Shown one piece after another: positions 1-11,527 of a stretch of 64,000 nt of DNA (the first letter of the stretch is position 1; the number at the start of each line of letters is the position of its first letter). Location: assembly GCA_015143295.1 (NCBI GenBank), contig CM026561.1, forward strand, positions 44,210,875-44,274,874, written 5' to 3'. Source of the DNA: Tetracentron sinense. Lineage: Eukaryota > Streptophyta > Magnoliopsida > Trochodendrales > Trochodendraceae. The notes beneath the pieces are model-generated. The model had not been told where the DNA came from, made no database searches, and worked only from the letters and a program-made list of their open reading frames with translations. A program made the translations under genes and the position numbers.

Positions 1-946
1 CTAAGTAGGTAGCGACTCTTAGAATAAATTTAGCGTTATTCCTCTACTCTCGGACCTTATCTCGACACTTAGAGATGAGAGGGGAGGAAAGACGGTAAAT
101 TTATGCGTTTACAGCGCTCACGGTGGAGGACGCAGTGGTGGTGGCTAGCACACGGTGGTGGCTGACTGAGGCAGGCCTAGGGGAGCTCTTGGGAGGTTTG
201 AGGGTCACCTCAGGTGTAGGGCTAGAGACTGGGAAGGCTGGGGTGTGGGCTAACTGAGCTTGGACAAGGGTTTCTTATGAAAGTTGAGGAGTAGTTTGAA
301 TCATGGAAAGTTGGGGGATTTATAGGGTTCAATGGATGACCTCAGGGTATTCTGGGGATTAATAGGATGGTTTGGAACCCTGGGGAGGCGGACTAAAGGG
401 TCGCAGAGGGGTCAGCTGCACTGTAAACAAAACACTCAGTAATGGCAGTATAATTTTTATCGCCATTCCTGATTTAGCCTAAACCAGGAATGGCAATAGA
501 ATATCTACCGCCATCACTTGATCTTTGCTAAAAGGAGCCCAACCCCCACATGGTTCACTGAGGGTGTTGTTAATTCTACCATATATGGTAATGGTGGTAA
601 AGTTATTACAGCCATTACTGAGATTTTCAAATTTGGGTGGTGGGCCCCACTACAACGGCTCTTAAAGGCTTTATGGGCCCCTGTTTGGGCTCACAGAGGG
701 TTTTGGGCCTTTTTTTAGGGTTTTTTGGGCCTTAGAGCTGAATTAGGGTTTACCTAGGGTTAAACTAGGGTTTAACTAGGGTTATATTTAGGGTTCAACT
801 AGGGTTAGGCGTAGGGCTTGACTAGGGTTTGACCAGGGTTTACCTAGGGTTAGGGTTTGACTGGGACTCAGTTGGAGATAACCATGATTAAAGATTTTTA
901 ACCATGGTTATTACAGGGTGTAAAAATTGGGTGCTTACAGCTGCCT
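1..946 (-). repeat. Partial 3' LTR of Tat-type element 1
   Basis: On the minus strand the LTR would begin TGTAAGCACCCAATTTTT at 946, after a purine-rich tract. The solo LTR whose edge is at 55648 begins TGTCAGCACCCCATTTTT in the same orientation, so the two are relatives. Both carry the TTAACCATGGTTAA-type palindrome near this edge (here at 898-911). The LTR runs off the left end of the window. The related solo LTR is about 3.0 kb, so roughly two thirds may lie outside. Confidence 0.7.
715..870 (+). repeat. Degenerate telomere-like TAGGGTTTA tract inside the LTR
   Basis: About a dozen spaced copies of CTAGGGTT or TAGGGTTTA occur, close to the plant telomere unit TTTAGGG but with irregular 10-16 base spacing and substitutions. 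It lies inside the presumed Tat LTR, so it is more likely a locally amplified LTR motif than a true telomere remnant. Confidence 0.6.
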
Positions 947-947
947 C

Positions 948-968
948 TTTGCTAGAGAGTTCCAAGTT
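948..968 (-). promoter_or_regulatory. Polypurine tract next to 3' LTR
   Basis: On the minus strand the bases just before the LTR start read AGCAAAGAGGCAGC. A purine-rich run ending at TG of the LTR is the usual priming site for plus-strand DNA synthesis in LTR retrotransposons. Position fits; priming is inferred. Confidence 0.5.
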
Positions 969-1245
969 GGCGATTGAACGATAAATATTGGAATCATCCT
1001 ATTTTTATACCAAGATTGGATTTTATGAGAAGATGATGCGCATGCATGCTGTGCAAATGGTGAGTGCGAAGTGCTTGCCTATACTTGGTGGAGGTATGAG
1101 CGACCTGGGGGAAGGAGAAGTGGTTAGGGCCACTCCCTGAGGGATGAAGAGTAGTCCATGCTACTTGTGTTGTGGATTAATGGATGTAGGGACGGCACGG
1201 CCCGGAGGTGTTAGCCGAATTGATTGCTATGACATTACCCGAAGG

Positions 1246-1660
1246 TGCTTAGCTAAAACAATCCAAGGACCCGTGGAGTATCGAAGGGGAAATATACGAG
1301 GTGCCGACGAAGTGTGTTATGTCGATGCTCACCTGGGATGTTGGAAACATGCGAGGGTTTCGAAAGGGGGACATACGAGATGCCACCGAAGTGCGTTATG
1401 TCGATGCTAACCTGAGATGTTGAAGACACACGGGGTGTCGAAAGAGGGACATGCGAGGTGCCGACAAGGTGTGTTATTTCGATGCTCACCTGAAATGTTG
1501 AGACACACAGGGGTGTCGAAAGGGGGATATGCAAAGTGCCATCAAAGTGTGTTATGTCGATGCTCACCTGAGATATCAGAGACACACAGAGTGTCGAAGA
1601 GGAGACATGTGAGGTGCCGACAAGGTGCGTTATGTCGATGCTCACCTGAGATGTCAAGGA
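1246..1660. repeat. 78-bp tandem repeat, about 5 copies
   Basis: The phrase GATGCTCACCTGAGATGTT recurs at 1324, 1403, 1481, 1559 and 1637, spaced 79, 78, 78 and 78 bases. Each unit holds a short inverted repeat of the form GACAC-acgggg-GTGTC. Because 78 is a multiple of three, long open frames appear on both strands, but they encode only the repeat. It lies in the 3' UTR of the Tat element, a zone known for tandem repeats in this lineage. Confidence 0.9.
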
Positions 1661-1679
1661 CACACGTTAGTGTCAAAAA

Positions 1680-2115
1680 TGGGACATGCAGGAGGTATCG
1701 CGGTATGACGAGATTGCCAAGGGATATACAGGATGTCTGGGGACATGCAGAAGGTAATGCTATGGTATAACAAGTTTGTTAAGGGGTACATAGGATGTAA
1801 AGGACACACGGGGGTGTCGAAGGGGAGACATGCGAGAAGTATCACGGTATGACGAGATTACCAAGGGATACGCAGGATGTCTTGGGACATGTAGAGGTAA
1901 TATTGCGGTATGACGAGATTGTCAAGGGGCACACAGGATGTCAAGAACACACGGGGGTGTCGAAGGGGAGACATGTGGGAGGTATCGCGGTATGATGAGA
2001 TTGCTAAGGGATACGTAAGATGACTGGGACATGCAGAAGGTAATACCACGGTATGACGAGATTGTCAAGGGGCACACAGGATGTCGAGGACACACGGGGG
2101 TGTCGAAAAGGTTGC
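1680..2115. repeat. 143-bp higher-order tandem repeat, about 3 copies
   Basis: The block GGACACACGGGGGTGTCGAA recurs near 1802, 1945 and 2088, giving a unit of about 143 bases. Within each unit a CGGTATGACGAGATTG phrase occurs twice, so the unit is a dimer of diverged halves. It shares the GACACACGGGGTGTCG hairpin with the neighbouring 78-bp array, which suggests one array was rebuilt from the other. Confidence 0.85.
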
Positions 2116-4020
2116 GGCATGTCTAAGAGGTGCTAGCCGGATTGATTTGAAATGGCCTAGAGGCGCTAGATTTTGATGATGTCATGCAGGGTGTAAAGGC
2201 GAAGATGCTTTCCCATGACTCTGTTGATTGTGACTCGCGGGGATGCGTGGCGCCGACTTTTTCTGCTTGTTTTATCGACCTGCTTAATGCAAGTTGGTGC
2301 AACCAGGTCTCAGAACCGGAATCTCTGTTTTGAAAAACCTTTTTTAGAATAATATTGGACTTTTGCAGAAGTTTTTGATTTTAACATAAAAATGCTTAGC
2401 TAGCTTTTAGATTTACCAGGAAATTGCCTTTGGCAGGGCTTAGAAGATTTTGTAGTCTGTCTTTCACTCTCGGAGAGTAAAGTATGACCCAGAAGAGGTT
2501 TCGTCACCGCTAGAGAATTTAGGGGCAGACCTGCTTGTTTTACTGTTGCTAGAGATTGGACTTTGGCTAGGGAGAAGCTTGCTGGGGAGTAATTGGAAAC
2601 TTCCAGACTCTTGTTGAGGAGAGTGCTCTAAAGAGCATTTGGAGGACTCTATTGGGAATCCACTTGGGAATGTGACACTGTTGTAGACCACTGCTGGGGA
2701 TCTGTCGGGAAGTGACATTCTGCTAGAGATTGTCAACTGTTTGCTGGGGAGTTGTGACATTTGCTGGAGACTACTGTCAGCAAAATCTGCTGGAGACTAC
2801 TGTCGGGGAATCTATTTCTCGGTACCGTCTACTAGCGACCTGTGGGGGATTGTTGAGAGTTCGGCGAGACTGGTTGCTGCCAGATTTTGTTGTCAAACTG
2901 CTCTTCAGCTTTTCTTTTCTTTTTACCCTTGGAATGATCAAGTCATGGGATTTCACATAATTTTTGCGCAATGAGGCCGTTGCTGGTTTGCCTCATGCCT
3001 ATGAAGCTGGTTGATTTTTATCCATTTTTTTTGCCCCTAGTCGCAAGACTAGGTCTGGGGTTGCGTAATTTTTGTGCAATGAGGCCGTTGCCGATTTTTG
3101 CACATGCCTGCGATTTGTAGGGGAAAATGGGTCTTCTCCCTTCATTGCCTCGAATGGCGTCCTGCTGATAATTGTGTTCCGCTGGGGATATAGGTGTGAT
3201 ACTGTGCTTGTACTCGTAGTTTTTAGGAGATCTAAGAGGACTTAGAGTGAGACGAAATGTAGGCTAGGGGACCGAAGTTTGGGACATCCTAGGATTTCTC
3301 TTATTGCAGTTGATCTTTTGGGGACTTCTCCTGTTGTACTCTCCTGGGGATTTGTACTTTAGAATTCCCGACGGTGTTTGATTTTTTTTTGCTATACTGG
3401 GGATTTGAGAGAGGTTGTCTTTACTGGGGAGAGAGAGAAGTTGTCTCTGCTTGGGGATTTTTTTCGAGAGAGATTGTCCCTGAAAGGTTTCTATTGGGAG
3501 AAAGAGTTCGGAGAGGCTGTCTCTGTGGAGAGTCTTTGACTTTTGATAATGTTTCAACTTCTATTTAGGGCTTTCCTTTGATGGAAATTTTTGTACCCTT
3601 GAGGGTTGACTCGACTGGGGAAGTTGAGGGGATTCTTGCTCTGTTTGGACTCTACAGGGAGACATTTTTAGAGAGACTTTGATTCCACTAGGGATGGTTT
3701 AGGGGATGTCAGGACTCTTTTTAGGAGATGATTATGGAAATATCTTGATCTATTTGGTGACCGCACCTGATTTGTCAGGTTGCTCACGTACCCTTTGTAG
3801 GATCATGTCATGACGTAGTTCAGGCAAATGTCACAGATTGGCAAGGGAGGGTGTCCCTGAAGAGGTTGTATGAAATGAAGGCTATTAGGCTCAAGGAGGG
3901 TAACTAGCAGATTTAATTGATTTTGTGAATGGTTTACTTTGCTGGGGATAAGGAGTGTGCCAAGGATGACCTCATGTCATTTCCCGATGAATCTACGAGT
4001 GCAAAGCGTCTATCAGATCT
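2116..4020 (-). other. 3' untranslated region of Tat-type element 1
   Basis: No coherent protein. From about 2500 to 3700 the words CTGGGGA and CTGGAGA recur every 20-60 bases without a strict period. At 3780-3832 there is a copy of the hairpin motif (CACGTACCC ... GGATCA ... GACGTAGTTCA) also found in the other Tat 3' UTRs of the window. Short open frames here follow the repeats and are not called as genes. Confidence 0.6.
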
Positions 4021-4025
4021 AGAAC

Positions 4026-5160
4026 CTAAGCATAGTATCGTTTGACTTTATCCATGTTGACGGGCTTTGGGAGATCTTCGTCATCTATACGCCCAAGTCG
4101 AAGGGCACCGCCTGAAAATTTATCTTGGACGATGTATAGGCTTTCATAGTTGGGCGTGAACTTGCCCATTGGGTTAGGATGATTTGATAACATTTTCTGG
4201 AAAACCAGGTCATCGATTTCGATACTTCGTGGCTTGACTTTCTTGTTGAATACCCTGACCATGCGCCTCTGATAGGCTTGAGAGTGGTTAATGGCTTTCA
4301 GTCGTCGCTCTTCGATTAGATTCAGCTATTCATACCGAGTCTGTGCCCATTCTGTTTTTGAGATATCTGCTTTTATTAACATCTGAAGTTATGGAATTTC
4401 TACTTTAATAAGGAGGACTGCTTCCATACCATAAGCTAGAGAGAATGATGTTGCCCCAGTTGAAGTTCAGATGGACGTTCTGTAAGCCATGAGTGTATAT
4501 GGGAGCATCTTATGCCAGACAGTAATTGGTTCCCATCTTTTCTATGATTTTCTTCATGTTTTTATTGGCGGCTTCAACTGGACCATTGGTCTGTGGCCTA
4601 TATAGCGTGGAGTTGTGATGTTGTATTTTAAATTTCTGACAGAGATCTGTCATCTCCTTATTACAGAAGTTGAGAGCATTGTCTGTTATAATCTCAAATG
4701 GGACACCCTACTGGCATATGATGTCCTTTCTAAGAAAATGCTGAGCCACTGAGGCTGCGACGTTGGCATAAGAGGCTGCCTCGACCCATTTCGTGAAGTA
4801 ATCAATTACAACTAGAATGAATCGATGTCTGTTTTATGCTTTTGGCGCTATAGGTCCAATGACGTCGATGCCCCAGGCTGAGAATGGCCATGGAGCGGTG
4901 AGATTATGCAGCTTGGTTGGCGATGCATTGATTTTGTCGGCATAAATTTGGCACTGGTGACATTTCTGTACATGTCGGCAACAGTCAACTTCCATTGTAG
5001 ACCAGTAGTACCCCTGTCTAAGTAAATTTTTGGAAAATATCAACCCGTTCATGTGTGGGCCGTAAGTTTCTCTGTGAACTTCTTTAACTACATGTGCTAC
5101 TTCACGAGTGTCGAGGCATCTGAGCCAAATCATGTTTGGTAATCTCTCGTACAAATTTTC
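4026..5160 (-). pseudogene. Integrase of Tat-type element 1, broken
   Basis: The minus strand encodes an HHCC zinc-binding region around 5020-5110 (a CHQC pair is visible), followed by the start of the DDE core (WGIDVIGPI near 4860). The C-terminal part is intact at 4026-4262, ending in GKFTPNYESLYIVQ and FSGGALRL, the module common at the integrase C-terminus of plant gypsy elements. Between 4262 and 4834 the frame is broken by many stops. In an active element this protein would insert the DNA copy into the genome; here it cannot be made whole. Confidence 0.85.
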
Positions 5161-5760
5161 CCCTGAGAGGACAAATTGAATGGCCAGTTTTCTGATCGCC
5201 CGATGGTCTGTTTTGGTAGTATCGAGTGGGAAGGTCCCGTCCTCAAGGTATTGCTTGATGTTCGTATACTAAGGCTTGTTGTCTGATACCTCTTTAATCT
5301 CAAGGCAGTGGGCAGGCTGGTCCTGTTGCTGAATCTCGATTGGCCAGAGCGTGATGTCCCTAGGGATTTGAACTTTGGAGGCGAGAGTAGCCAGTGCATC
5401 GACGAATCAGTTATGGTTCCTGGACCTATGATTGAAGGTGATTCTCCTGAACTGAGTGATCAGCATGTTGAGGTAGGCTAGGTATGAGACCAGCCTGGCT
5501 TCTCAGATGGCCTAAGATTCAATTGCCTGACAGATTACCAAAGAGGAGTCGCCGTAGATGTCTATCTCCTCAATTCCGATGCCCAAGGTTCTTTCAGTCC
5601 GACTATGCATGCCGCATACTCTGCTTCGTTGTTTATACATCTGAATCACAGCTTGACTGAGATAGGGAGGTGTGCTCCCTTGGGTGAGATCAGGACTGCT
5701 CTTATTCCATGCCTATGACTATTAACGGCTTCATCGAAGTATAACTCCCAACCGAGGTAT
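5160..5760 (-). pseudogene. Archaeal-type second RNase H of Tat-type element 1
   Basis: On the minus strand near 5540-5580 the residues EEIDIYGDSSLVICQ are visible, and near 5380-5400 the residues VDALATLASK. These are the IYGDS and DALA signatures of the extra RNase H that Tat-lineage elements carry between the ordinary RNase H and integrase. The frame is interrupted by stops between the motifs. The presence of this domain is the main reason for calling the element Tat-type. Confidence 0.75.
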
Positions 5761-7210
5761 TACTGCTCTTCTGCTTCTGTATACAAGATGACTTTATCTG
5801 GAAACTGATCAAGTACTAAAACATAGTCTTGTGCTGAATTGTGGGCCAGGTGATCTGCAATCGCCTGCCCCTTGATTGACTTTATAGTCATGTACATGAT
5901 GTCAAATTCAGACATCATAAGCGATCGGATCGTATTCCAGGAAGTGACTGGCCTTTCGAGTAAATACTTGAGTGGGTCCATCCGAGAGATCAGGATTACC
6001 GATTAGGAAAGTAGATAGTGCCGCAGACGCTGAGTAGCCCAGACCAGTGCCAGATAAGTTTTCTCGAGTGGATTATACCTCTCTTCATACTCTAGCAGGC
6101 GTTTACTGATGTAGTAGATGACTTGCTCTGTCTTGCCTGTCTTGTCATGTTGTGCCAGTACACACCCCATAGAGGTTTCTTACACTGAGATGTATAGTAA
6201 CAGTGGTCATCCCGGTGTAAGAGGCATAAATGTACTAGAGGATGTAAAAGATATTACTTTATTCTGTTAAAGGTTTCCTGGCACTTGTCTGTCCAGACTG
6301 TAGGTAAGTTCTTCCGGGGAAGCTTGAAGATTGACTCGTATATCGGAGTGAGCTGAGAGATGAATTGACTGATGTACTAAATTTTGCCCAGGAAACCATG
6401 GATTTCTTTTTCAGTTTGGGGAGTCGACATTTCGATGATGGACTTGACTTTAGCTGGATCGATCTCGATGCCTCTTTTGTTGACTATGAAGCCGAGGAGC
6501 TTTCCTGATGATGCTCCAAAGATGCATTTGGTCGGATTCAGTCTCAGGCCGAATTCTTAGAGTCTGTCACAGAGTTTCTTCAGGTCTTCTAGATGCTGCC
6601 TCGTACTAGGCGATTTGATGATCATCTCATCCATATAGATTTTCCCTGACTTGTGGATCGTGTTGTAGAACAATGCTGTCATGGCCCTCTGGTAGGTTGT
6701 CCTTACATTATTTAGCTCGAAGGACATTACCTTGTAGTAGAACGTGCCCCAAGGTATGATGAAGAAGGTTTTATCCATGTCTTCTTCTGCCATTCTGATC
6801 TGGTTGTATCCGGAGAAACTATCCATGAATGAAAGTGTCTCGTGTCCTATAGTATTGTCGATCAGGATATCGATGTGCAGAAGAGAGAAGTTGTCTTTAG
6901 GACTTGCGTTGTTTAGATTTTGGTAGTCGATACACATTCGGACCTTGTGGTCCTTCTTGGGTACCGGTACAATGTTAGCTAACGAATCTGGACAGGTTGA
7001 TACTGCCAGGAAGCCTGCACTGATCTGCTTTTCAACTTCTTTCTGGACTTTCTGCAACCATTTGGGCCTCATTTGTCTCAGTTTCTGCTTAACTGGTCTG
7101 ACTTCTGGGTTCAGAGGTAGTCTGTGTACCACCAATGCTGGGTCTAGGTCCGGCATGTCTGTATATGACCAGACGAAGACATCACTGTAGCTTTTCAGGA
7201 AGTTGATCAT
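5760..7210 (-). pseudogene. Reverse transcriptase and RNase H of Tat-type element 1
   Basis: The 217-codon block at 6557-7210 has RT motifs in order: VRPVKQKLRQM, VRMCIDYQNLN, FMDSFSGYNQI, and the catalytic box. The catalytic box reads YMDE instead of the usual YxDD, so the second aspartate is changed and activity would be lost even without the stops. Downstream RNase H sequence continues to about 5760 with several stops and frame changes; a recognisable end is ADHLAHN near 5850. Just upstream of RT (7220-7453) is an acidic, Glu-rich segment of about 77 residues typical of the linker before RT in these elements. Confidence 0.9.
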
Positions 7211-8128
7211 GTCTATTCTCTATTGCGGGCTCATTGTTGTGCCGATTTTAACGAGCAGAGGATTATCTTTGGAACCCAGGTTTATGGTCTCAGTGTCATC
7301 GATGTTAGACTGTAGGATCCCTTCATTATTCTCTAGGAGGTCTGGAATCTCTTGAGGTGGTTCCTCTTCCTGTTCTGAGTCACACTCAACTTCCAAAAGC
7401 TCAATGAGAGTTTCAGGGATAACCTTATCAGAGGTGATTTCCTGGCAAATCATTTAGCTTAATTTAGCATGCTTTTTGTTAATTTTGTTGGCTTCAGGAC
7501 ACTAGGCTTTCTAGGGGAAGAGTCCATATGATTTCATCATCATTCAGATGAAATGTTTTATGGAAAGCATGTTTTTGAGTCAAAATATCAGATTTTTCAT
7601 TTATAAAATAGGTGACTGTTGTTTACAAAATGTGACTCAACAAAAAGAGTCCGATAGTGGCCGACATTTGGATTTTGTGATAGGAGCAAAAGAGAAGATA
7701 GAAGGAGGAGAAGTGAGGTGCTTCGGTCACTGCTTGATCGAACCAACCTACGCTGTACTCTGCATGCCTCGACCCTGAATGGCCTCAATGGTGAGAGCCT
7801 TGGTCCACCAACGGATCAGTGGTTGGTGATTGGATTATGCCTCGGCGTTGTTGGAGAGGGTGCAGACCTGCTCTCCCATTGGATCTTTCATTTCTGCGGC
7901 GTGTTTGACAGTCAGCTCGTCGATCATCTGTGCTATGCTGAATATTTTTGGATCTGAAATCCCTGAAGACTCAACACTGGGTTGGAGGTTTGAGATACTG
8001 ACAACTGGTGCACGAGGGATATCTGGGCAAGGCTTGAAGGTTCCTATTAGAGAGGTTACAGAGAAATGAGTTCGGGGTTCCGGCTTCGCCGACTAGCTGT
8101 TCCTCTTTGTAAATTTGGAGAGATAGTC

Positions 8129-8740
8129 CTAGAATTTGGGCTTATATCCCAATCCGAATGGTGGAGTGTAGCACAGAGGTACGTATCTCTTTTTCATCAT
8201 TTGATTTCTGACTCCCAAGCCTGACCCTGGTTGATAATTCATTTTGGTCATCATCTTGACAAATGACGGCACTGCTTGCCTGCTTTGCTCTTCTATCCTG
8301 GCGATAGAACTGACTTGCTCGAACTGGTATGTCATGAAGGCGTTACCTTGCCCTAGCTATTAGATATCCCCGAAAGAACTAGCCATCTCTTCGGAAGAGT
8401 TCACGACCAAGTGGTCATCTTTAATGAATTTGATTATTTGATGGAGAGAGGAGGGAATGGCTCCAGCTGCGTGGATCCACGACATTCCCAGGAGCAAGGT
8501 AAATGAAGCTGACACATTCACGACCTGAAAGTTTGTTGTAAACTGAGATGGTCCGACCCTGATGGTCAAATCAATATCACCCAAATTCTGCCTGGTAGAA
8601 TTGTCAAAGGCCCTGATGGTCATTGGTCTCTTCTTCACCTGATCGAGGTTCAATCCCAAGCTTTGCAGTGTTGAGAGAGTGCAGACGTTTATGCCGAAGC
8701 CATTGTCAATGAGCACTGATGATAACGTCCTATCCATGCA
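8129..8740 (-). pseudogene. Retropepsin plus G-patch-like segment, element 1
   Basis: The segment at 8360-8737 resembles the retropepsin of Tat elements: an active-site-like IDNGFGIN (usual form D-G/S-G), then LGMSWIHAAGA near the end. Asp is present but the following residues are altered (DNG). Immediately downstream, 8129-8335 encodes MTKMNYQPGSGLGVRNQ, which fits the short G-patch pattern (aromatic, x, P/x, G-x-G-L-G) known from some retroviral proteases and RNA-binding proteins. One stop separates the two. The protease would have processed the gag-pol polyprotein. Confidence 0.7.
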
Positions 8741-9040
8741 CTGAATTGCGATATATAAAGCCCGGGTATGATCTTTGTCACTGTCTGGTATTTCCTCTTA
8801 TGTGAAAGAGATGATTCTTGATTCAAGCACCTGCTCCACCATATGCCCCAGTTTCTCGGGCGTAATGTTTAGTGTTACATGAGCATTGTTAAATACTTAG
8901 AGCAGTTGCTTCCTGTGATGCTCAGATGTTAGAAGAAGACCCAAGATGGATATCTGTGCGGGCTTCTTACTCAATTGCTGAGTGATATTGAATTCCTCTA
9001 CTTTTTCTAAGATTTTTAATAATACTGTCGAGTCTGCTAC

Positions 9041-10600
9041 TTATTTCTCTGGGTTTGACACCCCTACTTTTTTCTTCTTTATTTCATTTGCCTTTACCGG
9101 CTCAATTACTGGAGGTTGGTACACCAGACCAGATCTGGTGAGGTAGGCGATGCTCTCACTCTCTCTCTCAAGGATGAGAGAACGTGGAGCGGGTACATGG
9201 TTGAGGTTGAAAGGTGGAGAAAGGATGTAAGGGATCCGGATGAGGCCTGTAGAGGTGGAGGTGTGAGTTGGGGCCGTGGGCCAGTTTGCTGGGCAAAGGA
9301 TAGTGTAGATGATCTGTTCGGGGACAAGGATCTGTACTGGAGCCTGGATAGTCTGTATGTTAGACTGGGGAAATGGGATTATGACTGGAGGCTGGAAAGA
9401 AGGTCTGATGATACCATCATTCACTGCTAATGTGTTGGGTCTCGGCTGCCCTGCCCCAGGCTCTTCCCACTCAATAAAATGGACTTGGTTATTATGTGGG
9501 GCAGTGATGCCTGGTTGATACTGGTATTGCCAAGGGCTAGTTCAACCCTCCCCTCATCTAGGAGGTCCTGGATGGCGCACTTCAGACCAATGCAATAGTC
9601 TGTAGGATGGCCTGGGCCTCGGTGGAAGGCGCAGTGATAATCGGCATTGTAGTTTTTGTTCTGCTTGTCGGGTGGTAAGAGAGGGGTAGGGCCTCTCAAG
9701 GTGAGAAGACCCAGGTTGGTCAGAAAGTCTAGCAACTGGCTAAAAGTGTAGGGAAGAGAAGTGAAATTTCTGGGGGGACGATTCTGCCCCTAGTTTTATC
9801 TAGCTGGCCAGGTGTTTCCGGATGCTGTTTGAGACTGAGCGGCTGATGCTGGCAATCTGATGGGTGCTGCGGAAGATACCATTTAAACATCTTTTTTTCT
9901 ACGCTGGTCACGTGGACCACTGTTTCTGCTTGTCAAAGTTGCTATTCTTGGGGGAGCAAGCCCTGGGCTAGAGTGAATGATACCACTCTAAATGGTTGTC
10001 TCGATGCGGGCACCGGTCTTGATGATGGTGCAAAGTCTACCACTGGTAATGTTACCATCTGAGTGGAGTAGGGCTGTTTCAGAGTGCCCATGAATATGCT
10101 GGCCAACTCTTCCTTGGGGATCAGAGTAGACACTTTTGCTGCCATTTCCCTCCAGCGGGTGGCATATTTTAGGAAGGATTCGTTATTATGCTGGTACATC
10201 TGTTCCAGTTGGTTTTTCTGAGGCCGAAGCTCCTAATTGAAGGAGTACAGCTCTACAAAACTGTCTATGGCATCCTGTAAGGTCTTGATTCGCTGTTTGT
10301 TAACAGACATCCTCCTTGTGCTAGAGTATGTCACCCAGATACAACTGTAGATGTTGCTTTGAGCAGCCTATGCCGTCGTACTTGTCAAAGTCTGGCACCT
10401 TGAACCCTAAGGTACTGCATCCCCGGATGAGAAAATCAGGTCTTCCAATAAGAGATAGGGGATGGTAGATGCCCCCTTCATCCGTCTCATCTCCTCCTTC
10501 ATTTGTTTGATTTTCTCGTGCTGGTCCCTGAGGGATGGAGTAGGGTTTGAGGATGATGGCCGGTCTTGATTGACATGGGAGGCCATGGGCTACTCCTCAT
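9041..10600 (-). pseudogene. Gag (capsid/nucleocapsid) of Tat-type element 1
   Basis: The probable start is a Met near 10585 (MASHVNQD), followed by a charged stretch. The segment at 9942-10199 has the retrotransposon gag core (FLKYATRWREMAAKV). At 9580-9660 a zinc-knuckle-like CAFHRGPGHPTDYC is followed by LKCAIQDLLDEG, a combination typical of Tat-lineage gag. The region 9041-9424 is proline-rich linker. Several frame breaks separate the blocks. The protein would form the virus-like particle. Confidence 0.8.
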
Positions 10601-11100
10601 ACTGATCATATTCTTCTCCTCCGCTTGTTGCGGGCATTGTAAGCGCAAAATTCATCTTTGCTTTCAAATTTCCTTCATTGTTGTATGGAGTTTATTGCTT
10701 GTTGTGGTGGACTATCCTTCCAATCTGAGTAAACTCAGACTGTTAAATTACCTTTCCTATATTGGGGAAGAACCTCTGATTAAGATGAAGAATTAAGAAG
10801 AATAAAGATATATTGAATAAAATATTTTATTTATTCAATGGGGTTGCCCAAATCCCATGTAGGCGTGATAAGTGCCTTATTGAGGTCTTTTCAAATAAAG
10901 TAAAAGCATGGTGGCCGTGCTTGAAGGCTCACCTCATATTCTCCATGTCGAGGAAGTCTTCTTCTTTACTTACTTGCTTCTGCTTGAAAGGGAGGGGTGA
11001 GTTTTCTCTTTCTTCTAGGTTTTCTTTGTGTGTCTTCGCATATTCTTGTTGTTGTTCTTCTTGTGTTTCTTGTGAGAAACATACCTTTTATGAGTTTTAG
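10601..11100. other. Non-coding stretch upstream of element 1 gag
   Basis: No protein recognised. At 10812-10838 there is an A/T-rich near-palindrome (TTGAATAAA-atatttta-TTTATTCAA). Base composition changes here from gag-like to T-rich with TTCTTCTTGTTG runs at 11045-11075. It could be the 5' leader of element 1 or the edge of a different insertion; I could not find a primer-binding site. Confidence 0.4.
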
Positions 11101-11500
11101 AGAGTCCTTTTTGGGACTACCTCTTTGACTCCCTTATTTTAGGAAAGTCAAAAAGGGTTCTCCTCTTAGAGGATGCCAGCTCACGGGTCTCCCTTATCTG
11201 GGAGACTCCTTAAGCTCAAGAGAATCCTCTTCTTTTGAGGACTTTTGTACCAGGTTTCCCCTTTTGGGGGGAATCCTAGTACTTTTCAAAAAGAGGATGT
11301 TTCATTTCATCATTTCCTAGGATATAGGATATAGTCCTAATCCTATCATAATTGTTGAGTGCCATGCGACATCCCATGAGATTTTAAAAGAGGGGGATCC
11401 TTATCTTAGGATCGCTCACAGCTTGGCAGAGAATCCTTTTTATCAAGGATTCTCTGCCCCATGACAGCCAGATACTGACTATCAGCTGGGACAGATTGAC
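11101..11500. repeat. Cluster of unrelated perfect hairpins
   Basis: Inverted repeats follow one another with little space: AGTCC/GGACT (11103-11118), TTTGACT/AGTCAAA (11124-11152), TCCTC/GAGGA (11161-11173), GTCTCCC/GGGAGAC (11187-11206), TCCTC/GAGGA (11225-11241), a long imperfect stem with GTAC, AGG and TTCCCC arms (11247-11282), and a perfect 14-bp stem GGCAGAGAATCCTT with a 6-base loop (11425-11458). The stems differ in sequence, so this is not a simple tandem repeat. Confidence 0.8.
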
Positions 11501-11527
11501 CTATGTCAGTCTACGGATTCAAAGGAT

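Larger units (their letters stand above)
947..10800 (-). mobile_element. Ty3/gypsy Tat-type retrotransposon 1, degenerate
   Basis: Reading the minus strand from about 10.6 kb downward gives gag, aspartic protease, a G-patch-like segment, reverse transcriptase, RNase H, a second RNase H, integrase, and a long untranslated tail ending in a purine-rich tract and an LTR start at 946. A second, archaeal-type RNase H between RNase H and integrase is characteristic of the Tat/Ogre branch of plant gypsy elements. All coding blocks carry stops and frameshifts, so the element is dead. I cannot find a 5' LTR matching 1-946 to the right of gag, so the right boundary is uncertain. The 10.8-14 kb tract may be part of this element, of its neighbour, or separate. 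Confidence 0.85.

Noticed and set aside
715-870. Interstitial telomere marking an ancient chromosome fusion
   Set aside because: Spacing and sequence are too irregular, and the tract is inside a retrotransposon LTR.
1144-1770. Open frames of 88-136 codons on both strands
   Set aside because: Products of the 78-bp repeat period; both strands are open for the same reason.
9041-9518. Plus-strand frames opposite Tat gag
   Set aside because: Antisense shadows of the proline-rich gag linker.
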